Source: Bacteroidaceae bacterium
GTDB lineage: Bacteria > Bacteroidota > Bacteroidia > Bacteroidales > Bacteroidaceae
DNA length: 64,000 bases
Assembly (NCBI GenBank): GCA_017645305.1
Contig: JAGCPD010000071.1
Location: 1 to 64,000, forward strand
Direction: 5' to 3'
Positions within the stretch are counted from its first letter, which is position 1. Each line of letters starts with the position of its first letter. The notes beneath the pieces were generated by a model, which was not told the origin of the DNA, searched no databases, and saw only the letters and a program-made list of their open reading frames with translations. This document shows, in pieces, positions 28,601 through 36,267 of this stretch. The position numbers and the translations under genes are program-made.

Positions 28601-30271
28601 TTCTCCGGGAGCGGCAGCATTAGCGGCAATGCCGTGTTTACCAAACTGAACACGGGTACAATGTCTATGAACGCTGCCAACAGCTACAACGGAGGAAACC
28701 ATCTGAAGGGCGGCATCGTACGGGTCAGTTCCCTCTCCAACCAATACTCCGAGACGGGTAACCTGGGTGCCCTTACAAGCAAGGCCGACCTTTTTACCAT
28801 GCAGGAAGGTGCCACGTTGCAAGCCACCAAGGCAATAGAATCCGGCTCGCCCATGAAGATGATCGGCGACAAGGGCGGCGTGCTTAATGCAGGAGCGGAT
28901 TTTAAGATGAACGCAGCTCTCTCGGGAACCGTACTGACGAAGAAAGGCAACGGATGCCTGTATCTGATGCAGGCGGGAACACTGGAGCGCCTTGTTATGG
29001 CGGGGGGCGATGTGGCAATACAGGACAACAGTGCCGTAAAGAGCATCGAGATGCAAACAGGCACACTCTGGGACGATGTGCAGGCCACAACCCATGCCAT
29101 TATCGTCCCAAAGGGAAAAACCGCCACTTGGCAGCTGACGGGCACGTATTATACTGCCTATGCCAACAAGTTGACGGGCGAGGGAACGCTTACCATCGTT
29201 CCTCGCAACACCGTCCAGCGTGTACGTATCACCGGCGACTGGTCGCAATTTCAGGGCACTGTCAAACATACTACCAGTTCCATCTGCCTACCCCTCGACG
29301 GGTCGGCCGGTATGGCTAATGCCACCCTCGATATTGGCGAGGGATGCAGTGTCTCTAACGTCTGTAAGTCGTTTGCCATCGGTCGCCTTACAGGAAAGGG
29401 CTCGCTACTCCAGCCCATCGCCAACTTCCAGAACCAGAACGCTGTCAGCGGCAGCAACACATGGAACGTGGGTAACAGTTGGGAGACCGGGGGCGACTTT
29501 ACCTTCGACGGAACCTTCAAGGACGACGGCGGCTCTAACAAATGCCTCTTCAACAAGGTAGGCACGTGCAAGATGACCGTCAGCGGCAAGAGCACCCACT
29601 CGGGAGCCACACGTATCAGAGGGGGCGAACTATACATAAAGAGTGGTGCCACACTGGGTACGGGTACGCTTTCGGTCGAGAAAGGTGCAACGCTCTCAGG
29701 CACCACACAGAGCAGCGGCAATCTTACCAACAGTTCCGTCTCCGTAGCAAACGGAGGCACATTACGGATAGGCAGCTCCCCCACAGCCGTTAGCGGCATG
29801 ATGCGTTTTGGCGGCAAGGACGTAACTTTTAACAAGGGGGCAGTCTTGGAATTGGGAGTGGCAAATGCAGCCACCGGCACAAACACGGGCGGATGCTCTA
29901 TACAGAACATTTCCAAACTTACCATGAACGGCACCATTCGCCTGCATTATGCCCCTACGCTGACAGAGAATCTGGCTGTGGGCGACAGCATTGTATTATG
30001 GAAAGATGTAACCTCGTTCGAGGGAACGCCAACGCTGGAGAGTGAGATCATTGATGACGCGCAATGCCTTGTTTGGGACACAACTGACCTACATAAGGGT
30101 ATCCTTCGCGTAGCATATGATGCAACAACCAACATCGGCCCGGATATTGCCGGCCAACGGCACAGTCAGACGATTTATACCCTTGACGGACGACGCATAA
30201 GCACCCCCCGCCCTGGACAGATAAATATTGTGGGCAACAAAAAGATTTACTATCGCGGGAATCTAAAGTGA
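25697..30271 (+). CDS. PL11 rhamnogalacturonan lyase fused to beta-helix repeats
   Basis: 1524 residues. The signal peptide is followed at about 22 by the PL11 opening LDRGLVAMKVSKGIFLSWRI. The catalytic beta-propeller runs to about 620 (DVDGDGELEILMKFDNQSE, GDGYGHRASKHFFGAPCLDG, DMDGRDEIVFGSMVIDDNG, GDILGDWREEIIMRTANNNI, WYDHQYRNAMVWQMCGYNQP). PL11 enzymes cleave the rhamnogalacturonan I backbone of pectin. The remaining ~900 residues carry autotransporter-type strand repeats (GNGRLVKQGDGTLTL, YNGGNHLKGGIVRVS, SGATRIRGGELYIKSG), which is long for this family. A tail (YTLDGRRISTPRPGQINIVG) closes it. Next come GH127 and a GH43-like gene. Confidence 0.9.
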   Translation: MGRILTAFCIAMLAVGTATAQRYTDQLDRGLVAMKVSKGIFLSWRIQAEEYYDVTYNVYRDGVKVNDTPLSTSNFTDQQGTVTSTYKVAAVVGGVEQTPCNGQTPWTSGYKEIQPTHEGIKSQLIPNDACCADVDGDGELEILMKFDNQSEIEQSYPKNGPKIDGTDTHEYSIMEVLKLDGTRLWWVNCGPNMGDFQNNEQNIVAYDWDSDGRAEVVMRACDGTTIHLADGSTYTVGDASVNVRSATGGGTNWFVITKGEYLLYLDGQTGKVHQCLPYPLPLLESGESDVNKAWGDGYGHRASKHFFGAPCLDGRKPSIFLARGIYTRHKMIAYDVQPATHTLKERWRWFNNSNGPWKGQGYHNFCIADVDMDGRDEIVFGSMVIDDNGKGLSTTGFGHGDAEHVGDLNPYHHGQEIFACMEDDPGTNYRDATTSKVFFRYDNAPKDVGRCIAGNFSNTYPGGICTPTGGKPLSTVTAAINNNLVEEGINQNFRIYWDGDLCEETYNYVNGKNTEGCIAKYGSWTPIYTCTGSLTNNDTKGTPCYQGDILGDWREEIIMRTANNNIRIYSTPTPTKWRIPSLWYDHQYRNAMVWQMCGYNQPPRPSYFLGELEGITIAPPPSTMTGRTEVKNGGTIGSSQNGQHVIVCETANSNVTIAAGAQPQVLTFNVPTWVQGTAESESTNQNTRINYVTYTCTVSGNGISGNGRLVKQGDGTLTLPKADFTHTGNTDIWGGTLNFDGTIRQSILWLNRHTELNSDGGEFLSIKADYGAVIRPGGAGHQGSITTDTLSLGFGSRLSVDLYSDGTQADFINAKVLNINRKTGSVWTQFGPQYLMPVIELVGHPANGQTSMTAGKYIIGKADTIDGTIDNIIIEGLETEKKHLYIQDSLIILEIVGLRDAATVTWTGVNGNAWDDAETPNFSLGGKETPFVAGDSIMFNDEATTKSVSVKANVYPASVTVDNTENYTFSGSGSISGNAVFTKLNTGTMSMNAANSYNGGNHLKGGIVRVSSLSNQYSETGNLGALTSKADLFTMQEGATLQATKAIESGSPMKMIGDKGGVLNAGADFKMNAALSGTVLTKKGNGCLYLMQAGTLERLVMAGGDVAIQDNSAVKSIEMQTGTLWDDVQATTHAIIVPKGKTATWQLTGTYYTAYANKLTGEGTLTIVPRNTVQRVRITGDWSQFQGTVKHTTSSICLPLDGSAGMANATLDIGEGCSVSNVCKSFAIGRLTGKGSLLQPIANFQNQNAVSGSNTWNVGNSWETGGDFTFDGTFKDDGGSNKCLFNKVGTCKMTVSGKSTHSGATRIRGGELYIKSGATLGTGTLSVEKGATLSGTTQSSGNLTNSSVSVANGGTLRIGSSPTAVSGMMRFGGKDVTFNKGAVLELGVANAATGTNTGGCSIQNISKLTMNGTIRLHYAPTLTENLAVGDSIVLWKDVTSFEGTPTLESEIIDDAQCLVWDTTDLHKGILRVAYDATTNIGPDIAGQRHSQTIYTLDGRRISTPRPGQINIVGNKKIYYRGNLK

Positions 30272-30277
30272 ATGTAG

Positions 30278-30374
30278 TTAGGTTAGATTTTTACGTATCA
30301 TTCTTTGAAGATTCAACTTTTATTTGTACTTTTGTGCCATAAAAAGTGGGAATGATACGTAAATTTTAACCTAA
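30278..30374 (+). promoter_or_regulatory. Promoter enclosed by 25-bp inverted repeats before GH127
   Basis: Left arm 30278-30303 and right arm 30350-30374 are near-perfect inverted copies (TTAGGTTA ... TTTACGTATCATTC). Between them is a perfect consensus promoter: TTTG (30304-30307), 19 bases, TACTTTTG (30327-30334). The right arm ends on the first base of the GH127 ATG. The arrangement could be paired operators around a promoter or a small MITE-like element carrying a promoter. Confidence 0.8.
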
Positions 30375-33052
30375 TGCTTCGAAAAGTAAAAGTAAAAAGC
30401 ATCATTATAGGCAGCATTCTGCTGTCTGTACTATCGGTAGATGCAAAGAATTACTCGGTATTTACCGAAGGATTGATAAAAGACATTACGCCAAAAGGGT
30501 GGCTGTTGGAGTATTTGCAGCGTATGAAGGAAGGTATGACGGGGCATCCCGAAGCACTCTCCTACCCCTACAACACTTGCCTTTGGGCAGGCGACATACC
30601 GCGAAACGGCGACTACGGCCAGGACTGGTGGCGCTACGAACAGACGGCATATTATACAGACGGACTGCTACGGCTTGGCTATCTGCTGAAAGACGAGGAA
30701 CTGATAAACAAAGGCGAGGAAGGCATTAAATATACACTCAACCACCCACAGACTAACGGCAGGCTGGGAAACAGCGTCATCTCGAGCCTCTGGCCACAGG
30801 CAGTATTCTTCCGTGCCATGAAGGCCTACTACGAGGTAACAGGCGACCGCAAGGTACGTACCGCCCTGTTAAACAACTACAACTCGATGAGCAACACAGA
30901 CCTGACAAACGGCCGTCGTCATATTGTCAATCTGGAAGGCTTACTATGGCTATACGGGCAACAGGCACAAAGCGGTCTGCTTACGAAGGCCAAGACGGCG
31001 TACAAGACAGGAGGCTTTGAGCTGGACGGAAAGGAGGCTGGCGAGGATGACTTCATATACATGCACGGAGTGACGTATAGCGAGATGCTGAAGATTCCCA
31101 TGATACTGTATGCCTATACAGGCGACAAGAGCTATCTGGATTTGGCACTGAACGCAGAAAGACGACTGGAACGCGACCATCTGCTGCCCGACGGCGTTCC
31201 CAGCAGTGAGGAATATACCGTAGGAAAGGATATCGACCAGGTACACGAGACGTGCGACATAACGGACTACACCTGGTCGTTAGGCTATTTCCTCACCGCC
31301 ACAGGAGAAGCGGAATGGGCTGACCGCATAGAGAGGGCAGTCTTTAATGCAGGTCCAGCCTGTCACACCAAGGACTTCCGCTCGCTACAGTATTTCTCAG
31401 GGCTGAACCAAATCCTCTGCACTGGCAATTCAGACAACACCTATTTCAAGCGCGGCTCTACCTGGCAGGCATACCGTCCCACCCACGAGACAGAATGCTG
31501 TGCCGGCAATATTCACCGCCTGATGCCTAACTTTGCCAGCCGTATGTGGCTGCGTGGCGAAGGGAATGCCATTGTTGCCGCCATGTACAGCCCGTCGGAG
31601 GTTGCCTTCAAGGTAGGCGAAGACAGCGTCCATATCACAGAAGACACTTACTATCCCTTCAGCGGACACATCGACTTCCGTTTCAGCATGAAGAATGCAA
31701 CGGAATTCCCCTTTATGTTCCGCATTCCGGGATGGTGCCAGTACTGCCGCGTAAAGATAAACGGCGAGGCATATAGGATGAATCCCATGCCTCAGACATT
31801 TACCACCCTGAACCGTCTGTATAAGGACGGTGACGTGGTGAGCGTTGACTTTGAGATGAAACCCCAGATTTGCACCTTGGATGCCGACCAAGGACAATAC
31901 GTGGAATGCGGTCCGCTGCTCTACTGCTATGCCATTCCGCAGACAATGACAGAGGACACCAAGGTCTATAGCAACATGAACGGCAAGGTGCCTGAGAATC
32001 CCGACTTCAAGTGCTGGAGCATCATGCCCTCGGACAAATGGAACTACGGTATGATGCAGGGGCCCCAGAACCTGACACTGGTAACCGACGAACAGTTGTT
32101 GGCAAATGCCTATCCGTATGATAAGGAGACGGCTCCCGTATGGATAGAAGCAGACGTAACGCCTGTTAAGTGGACTATTCTGGACAATCGCTACAACCCA
32201 GTAACACCCAGCACCAATACAACGGAAGCCAACGGCTCGCCCCAGAAGATCCGCCTTATCCCCTACGGATGTACCGAACTGAGGGTGACCGTCTTCCCCA
32301 CCCTGCCCCAAAACAGCGAAAAGACGCTGACAGAAAAACTGCTGACGAATCCCGACTTTGAACTTACCTCGGCTACCGTCATCAACCACGGCGGTGTAGA
32401 GAAAAAGTCATACCAGCCCTACGGATGGCGAATCAAAGGCACGCTGAGCGGCTCAAGCTACGGCATTAACAGAGATGCCGTAAACCATCACGGCGAAAAC
32501 GTGTGCTGGTACAACACCATACCCTTCCCCGCCAACTTCCAACTGTACCAGACCATTCCTGCCAGTAAACTGAAGGCCGGCACCTACCGCGTTACCTGCC
32601 AACTATGGTGTGCCAACAACAAGAAGGGCGTCACACGTCTGTTCGCCAACAATAACGTGGCTTACTTCGGGCGTGAGACAGACTATTCAGACTGCTTTAC
32701 GGAGGGAGAGGATGTCACCTTTGCAGGTCACGCAGGCGATACCGGCGGATCTCCGTTCATCCTGAAAGACATGGAGGTGACCGTCCATGTAGATGCCGGT
32801 GAATCACTGACTGTGGGCATACGCAGCGGAAACATGAAGAGCGACGGAACAGTCATTACAACGGCCGACGGAACAGGATGGTTTAAGGTGGATAACTTCC
32901 GGATTGAACTTGTTGAGGATGACGAAACATCCATTATTGAACATGGGGCACTGAACATGGAGCATTCTGTCTATGATCTCTCGGGCCGCCAAATGTCAAT
33001 GGTTCCGAAAGGATTGTCTATTGTTAACGGAAGAAAATATCTTACAAGATAA
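30374..33052 (+). CDS. GH127-family beta-L-arabinofuranosidase with C-terminal binding module
   Basis: 892 residues with a signal peptide (ILLSVLSVDAKN). The catalytic region (DUF1680/GH127-GH146 type) has LSYPYNTCLWAGDI, QDWWRYEQTAYYTDGLLRLG, the ETC motif with E292, and the ECC pair C375-C376 in HETECCAGNIHRLMP. In characterised GH127 enzymes a Cys is the nucleophile, held by a metal with other Cys and Glu. After about residue 650 is a beta-sandwich (NPDFELTS ... GTYRVTCQLWC), probably carbohydrate-binding, then a tail (YDLSGRQMSMVPKGLSIVNG). Arabinose removal fits the neighbouring PL11 and GH43-like genes. GH146 cannot be excluded. Confidence 0.85.
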   Translation: MLRKVKVKSIIIGSILLSVLSVDAKNYSVFTEGLIKDITPKGWLLEYLQRMKEGMTGHPEALSYPYNTCLWAGDIPRNGDYGQDWWRYEQTAYYTDGLLRLGYLLKDEELINKGEEGIKYTLNHPQTNGRLGNSVISSLWPQAVFFRAMKAYYEVTGDRKVRTALLNNYNSMSNTDLTNGRRHIVNLEGLLWLYGQQAQSGLLTKAKTAYKTGGFELDGKEAGEDDFIYMHGVTYSEMLKIPMILYAYTGDKSYLDLALNAERRLERDHLLPDGVPSSEEYTVGKDIDQVHETCDITDYTWSLGYFLTATGEAEWADRIERAVFNAGPACHTKDFRSLQYFSGLNQILCTGNSDNTYFKRGSTWQAYRPTHETECCAGNIHRLMPNFASRMWLRGEGNAIVAAMYSPSEVAFKVGEDSVHITEDTYYPFSGHIDFRFSMKNATEFPFMFRIPGWCQYCRVKINGEAYRMNPMPQTFTTLNRLYKDGDVVSVDFEMKPQICTLDADQGQYVECGPLLYCYAIPQTMTEDTKVYSNMNGKVPENPDFKCWSIMPSDKWNYGMMQGPQNLTLVTDEQLLANAYPYDKETAPVWIEADVTPVKWTILDNRYNPVTPSTNTTEANGSPQKIRLIPYGCTELRVTVFPTLPQNSEKTLTEKLLTNPDFELTSATVINHGGVEKKSYQPYGWRIKGTLSGSSYGINRDAVNHHGENVCWYNTIPFPANFQLYQTIPASKLKAGTYRVTCQLWCANNKKGVTRLFANNNVAYFGRETDYSDCFTEGEDVTFAGHAGDTGGSPFILKDMEVTVHVDAGESLTVGIRSGNMKSDGTVITTADGTGWFKVDNFRIELVEDDETSIIEHGALNMEHSVYDLSGRQMSMVPKGLSIVNGRKYLTR
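32939..32966 (+). repeat. Heptamer run in the GH127 pre-tail linker
   Basis: Four 7-base units (gaacatg, gggcact, gaacatg, gagcatt) encode the linker IIEHGALNMEHS just before the sorting tail. Confidence 0.6.
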
Positions 33053-33064
33053 AATACTGAAAAC

Positions 33065-34042
33065 ATGAAATATACACTTATTTTCCTAATGATAATCGTT
33101 AACATGTATTCTGTGCCCGTCAGCGCACAAAAGATGATGTTCGAAGATACCAGCCGCATAGGTCAGCCCTATGCCAAGGACCCCCATGTGGTAAAGTTCA
33201 AGGGACGATATCTGATGTACTATTCCATTCCCCCGAGACAATGGAACGGCATGGAAGGCTGGAACATCGGCATTGCAGAAAGTCGTGACTTGGTGAACTG
33301 GAAGCGCGTGGGAGAGATAACGCCACAGCCAGGACTGGCATACGAGGAGAAGGGACTCTGCGCCCCAGGTGCCATTGTAAGGAAAGGTCGGGTGCATCTT
33401 TTCTATCAGACGTACGGTAACGGGCCGAAGGATGCCATCTGCCATGCTGTATCAAAGGACGGCATAACCTTTGAGCGCGACAAGACAAATCCCATCTTCC
33501 ACCCCGAACCGTCAGACTGGACCTGCGGCAGAGCCATAGATGCCGAGGTGGCATACTTCAAGGGCAAATACTACCTTTATTTTGCCACACGCGACCCGGC
33601 GTTCAAGATTCAGAAACTTGGCGTTGCCGTTGCCGACAAGAGGACCGACTTCTCGCGCAGCTCATGGCAGTTAGCAGCCGAAAAAAGCATTCTTTTCCCC
33701 GAGCTGCCTTGGGAAGGTGAATGTGTAGAGGGAGCCAGCATCTGTGTAAAGGACGGAAAAATGTGGATGTTCTATGCCGGTGCATACAACAACAGCCCGC
33801 AGCAGATAGGCGTTGCATACAGCGAGGACGGCATAAACTTCACACGTCTCAGCGATAAGCCATTCAAGCCAAACGGCAAGCCAGGCGAATGGAACAGCAG
33901 TGAAAGCGGGCATCCTCACCTTTTTGCCGACAAGGACGGACACACCTACCTGTTCTATCAGGGCAATCCCGACCACGGTAAAACCTGGCGCATCACGCAG
34001 GAGGAAGTCGTCTGGAAAGACGGCAAGCCATCATTAAAATAG
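33065..34042 (+). CDS. GH43/GH117-like five-bladed propeller glycosidase
   Basis: 325 residues with a signal peptide ending near VSAQ. Five propeller blades are visible: YAKDPHVVKFKGRYLMYYS, GLCAPGAIVRKGRVHLFYQT, IDAEVAYFKGKYYLYFATRD, CVEGASICVKDGKMWMFYAG and SGHPHLFADKDGHTYLFYQG. The conserved acids at DPH, DAEV and EGAS suit the three-acid active site of clan GH-F (GH43) or GH117. It starts 13 bases after the GH127 stop, so both are likely in one transcript from the promoter at 30304. An exo-acting role on arabinan or related side chains is inferred; the exact family needs a profile search. Confidence 0.75.
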   Translation: MKYTLIFLMIIVNMYSVPVSAQKMMFEDTSRIGQPYAKDPHVVKFKGRYLMYYSIPPRQWNGMEGWNIGIAESRDLVNWKRVGEITPQPGLAYEEKGLCAPGAIVRKGRVHLFYQTYGNGPKDAICHAVSKDGITFERDKTNPIFHPEPSDWTCGRAIDAEVAYFKGKYYLYFATRDPAFKIQKLGVAVADKRTDFSRSSWQLAAEKSILFPELPWEGECVEGASICVKDGKMWMFYAGAYNNSPQQIGVAYSEDGINFTRLSDKPFKPNGKPGEWNSSESGHPHLFADKDGHTYLFYQGNPDHGKTWRITQEEVVWKDGKPSLK

Positions 34043-34210
34043 AGCACTCCCAAGGGAAACATGATAATATCCATGCCAAATGTGATTGTTTTATCCCTTT
34101 TTCTTTTGCACGATATTGTAATGGATTTTCCCTTTTGTGTTCAATCCTCAACAGTCAATGCTCAATAAATAGCAGAATGTGCCCCAGAAGCTTTCTGACG
34201 GGGGGTGTTT

Positions 34211-34276
34211 GCAAGACTGGCTTTTGCAACGTGCAAGATTGGTTTTTGCAAAGCGCAAGAATAATGTTTGCTTCAA
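34211..34276 (+). repeat. 22-bp tandem units
   Basis: Two full 22-base units (gcaagactggcttttgcaac and gcaagattggtttttgcaaa, each plus two bases) and a divergent third. Each has a TTGC/GCAA dyad at the junction, recalling the 21-bp arrays. Confidence 0.6.
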
Positions 34277-34384
34277 GCATCAATATTGTTTGCTCTTGGA
34301 ACTAACAGGAAATGCCACAAAATGTAAAGATTTTTGATTATCGCAGAAATCCGTTGTCCTTTATCTTTAACAACCGCCCGTATT

Positions 34385-34450
34385 TTGCGCAACAGTAGTT
34401 CCACAATTGCGCAACAGTAGTTCCGCAAAATTTCCTCTACTGTTCCGCAA
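34385..34450 (+). repeat. Three 22-bp tandem units
   Basis: Two nearly identical 22-base units (ttgcgcaacagtagttccac plus aa) and a third whose 5' half is replaced but which ends identically (ttccgcaa). Confidence 0.7.
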
Positions 34451-34675
34451 ATTGGGCTCTATAAAAGACAAATCAAAGAAAATGTCAAAAGACGTTCCTA
34501 AGCACTGACTTTTGTCATGTTTTCCTACTGTTTCTTTTAATAAAACACTCATGTTCGGCAGAATAAATTATTATTCTGCGCTTTCTTAACTGTTTTTGGG
34601 GACTCCATTTTAGGCTGCAAAATGTGACCTAAACTTTGCATTTTGCCTTTCCAAATTCTGTTTTCCTTTCAAATT

Positions 34676-34707
34676 TTTGGTAAGTATCGTACATAATTGT
34701 ATATTTG
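34676..34707 (+). promoter_or_regulatory. Promoter of the MNT gene (copy 1 of a duplicated promoter)
   Basis: TTTG (34676-34679), 20 bases, TATATTTG (34700-34707). The 43-base block 34666-34708 is repeated at 35469-35511 with two mismatches. Confidence 0.75.
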
Positions 34708-34715
34708 CATCGTAA

Positions 34716-34768
34716 TCTGCCCATTTTGGTTGTGATGCACATTACCGTGTGCAGAATTGATGGGCGGA
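34716..34768 (+). promoter_or_regulatory. Stem-loop in the MNT leader
   Basis: Outer arms tctgcccat (34716-34724) and atgggcgga (34760-34768) pair with one G-U. An inner tgcac/gtgca stem (34736-34740, 34749-34753) stacks within. It sits between the predicted start of transcription and the ATG at 34800, so it may modulate translation. Confidence 0.5.
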
Positions 34769-34799
34769 CTTCCTCATATCGGAAAATAAACGAAGCGTT

Positions 34800-35126
34800 A
34801 TGACAGCAGAAGAAAAGAAAATAATTCAAATGATCCGAGAGACCGGACGTAAGGTCGTTCCCCCGGGCGGACAGGTTTGGCTCTATGGCTCCCATGCCCG
34901 TGGCGATGCTCATGAGGGTTCGGACTGGGATTTGCTGATTCTGCTAAATAAGACTTCTATTACGACTGACGATGAAGATAATATAGCTTATCCTTTCGTT
35001 GTTGAAGGATGGAAAAATAATACTGATGTAAGTCCACAACTTTATACTTTTGACGAATGGAAGGCACGTTCATTCATGCCATATTACAAGAACGTGGAAC
35101 AAGACAAACAGGTTTTGGTAAGATGA
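34800..35126 (+). CDS. MNT-type nucleotidyltransferase (antitoxin-like, orphan)
   Basis: 108 residues with the pol-beta superfamily signature GSHARGDAHEGSDWDLLIL, intact metal-binding acids included. Such minimal nucleotidyltransferases pair with a HEPN ribonuclease in MNT-HEPN toxin-antitoxin systems, where MNT AMPylates HEPN. The stop overlaps a second ATG by 4 bases (ATGA), the typical junction of the pair, but the second frame runs only 18 codons. I infer that the HEPN toxin has been lost. The promoter is strong and lies behind a hairpin leader. Confidence 0.82.
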   Translation: MTAEEKKIIQMIRETGRKVVPPGGQVWLYGSHARGDAHEGSDWDLLILLNKTSITTDDEDNIAYPFVVEGWKNNTDVSPQLYTFDEWKARSFMPYYKNVEQDKQVLVR

Positions 35127-35179
35127 GATTAACTAATATTAATCTTTTGCCATCCAACAAAAAATTGATGCAAAGATAG
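35123..35179 (+). pseudogene. 18-codon remnant at the HEPN toxin position
   Basis: ATG at 35123 overlaps the MNT stop and opens MRLTNINLLPSNKKLMQR before a TAG. The opening MRLT resembles the start of HEPN partners of such MNT proteins, but nothing recognisable follows. This is inferred erosion or deletion, supported by the ATGA junction. Confidence 0.4.
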
Positions 35180-35262
35180 AGAATTCTGCTTAGATTCAGC
35201 CTTTCAATGTCGCCCGTTGAAAGGCTTTTTCTTTGCTTTTATAATATGCTTGCGTTCCCTTT

Positions 35263-35297
35263 GTCTAAAGTCTAAAGTCTAACGCCTAATGTCTTTA
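35263..35297 (+). repeat. Five heptamers of the gtctaaa family
   Basis: Units gtctaaa, gtctaaa, gtctaac, gcctaat, gtcttta in the non-coding gap. The reverse complement is the same family as 18750-18805. Confidence 0.75.
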
Positions 35298-35478
35298 ATT
35301 TCATGCCAAGGCTGAAACAGCCATAACTGAACTTTCAAATTCCCAAGCCAAAACTATCGTCCAGCCAGCTTGATGGCTTAACTCCCCATTTAACTTCCTT
35401 TTTAACTTCCGCAAAAGCAAGATATTGTAAACTTTATCTTGCACTATAGGCGCAAAAGTTTTGTTTTTCTTTCAAATT

Positions 35479-35510
35479 TTTGGTAAGTATCAGACATAAT
35501 TGTATATTTG
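35479..35510 (+). promoter_or_regulatory. Promoter of the structured RNA (copy 2 of a duplicated promoter)
   Basis: TTTG (35479-35482), 20 bases, TATATTTG (35503-35510). It is near-identical to the MNT promoter at 34666-34708. Confidence 0.75.
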
Positions 35511-35516
35511 CGCCGA

Positions 35517-35852
35517 CTAAGCCAGCCTAAAAAGGCGGGCAAGGTCAAAATCTTATTGGAACAGAGACCACCAAGCCGTTTGTAGGGCCGGTCTCGAAAA
35601 GGCGTTTACGGACGTTATCATTCTGTGCTGTCTAACTTCGCAACTTAGAACCGTACACAGAGATAATGCAACGATAAGCGCCTACGTGGGTAGATTATAT
35701 CCCAGCCTAAGTTATGCGTCTTATATTGTATAGTTAGGGTTGTATATATAATCGCTTGGCGTGGGCTGGTTGCGTTGCTTATCCTTGTACGGGGGCAATG
35801 CGAAGGCCTGACAGCAGGGATGGGCAGAAGTAGTAACTCCCATGCCTTTTTT
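35517..35852 (+). ncRNA. Structured RNA candidate, about 335 nt
   Basis: No coding frame fits. Downstream of a strong promoter lie many stems: GAGACC/GGTCTC (hairpin near 35575-35605); an arm GGCG ... CGCC enclosing cgttatcattctgtg with cacagagataat; CCCAGCC/GGGCTGG enclosing an AU-rich helix; GCGTTGC/GCAATGC near 35770-35805; and a final atggg/cccat hairpin followed by T6 (35847-35852). The promoter, terminator and nested helices together suggest an independent non-coding RNA. It might belong to one of the Bacteroidales motif RNAs found by comparative genomics, but I cannot name it from sequence alone. Confidence 0.6.
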
Positions 35853-35925
35853 GTTTCCGGCAGATTACCATGATTATTAACTGCTGACGTTGGGAGTTGG
35901 GAGGCAAAAAAAGAGTTGTTGTGTT

Positions 35926-36261
35926 ATGACTATTAGGAAGGATGAAAAAGTCAAGGGTGAAAATCTAAAAGTATTGATGAATGTGATTAAAATCAGAGCT
36001 TTCATCAAATCAAAAATGCCTAAGGAATTTAGTGCTCACCAATTCATTACTAAACTAATGGAGAAAGAAACTGAGTTGTATGGAAAACTCTTATGTAAAT
36101 ATAAGAATGCTACAATAACACAGATGGTAATAGGCAAATACTTACAGAACTATCAAAAGCAATTAGGAATAAAACAAGGGAATAAAGGTAATCCCGTCCC
36201 GAGTACGAACATTCTTCAAAAGCCCAGTAAATGTGCAATTTGGATTCAAACAAAAAAATAG
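35926..36261 (+). CDS. Small hypothetical protein
   Basis: 111 residues from the ATG at 35926. There is no signal peptide, and the protein is basic and helical (NVIKIRAFIKSKMPKEFSAH, ITKLMEKETELYGKLLCKYK, NATITQMVIGKYLQNYQKQL). The layout recalls a small nucleic-acid-binding helical domain, but no family is recognised. Base composition is AT-rich like the next three genes. It ends 6 bases before the 312-aa FISUMP lipoprotein, so the two are probably cotranscribed. An upstream in-frame TTG at 35890 is a less likely start. Confidence 0.5.
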   Translation: MTIRKDEKVKGENLKVLMNVIKIRAFIKSKMPKEFSAHQFITKLMEKETELYGKLLCKYKNATITQMVIGKYLQNYQKQLGIKQGNKGNPVPSTNILQKPSKCAIWIQTKK

Positions 36262-36267
36262 GAAGGT

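Larger units (their letters stand above)
34043..34665 (+). other. Non-coding stretch with two short tandem arrays
   Basis: No credible gene was found on either strand. It contains two and a half 22-bp units beginning gcaaga at 34211-34276, and three 22-bp units ending ttccgcaa or ttccacaa at 34385-34450. The rest is AT-rich with no recognisable element. Confidence 0.6.

Noticed and set aside
21194..34042. Classical SusC/SusD polysaccharide utilisation locus around PL11/GH127
   Set aside because: No TonB-dependent SusC-like or SusD-like gene is present; the only TonB receptor is BtuB behind a cobalamin riboswitch.
35517..35852. Group II intron, tmRNA, SRP RNA or RNase P in the non-coding RNA region
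   Set aside because: No GUGYG start with a domain V, no tmRNA tag frame, no SRP tetraloop core and no RNase P conserved core could be seen.
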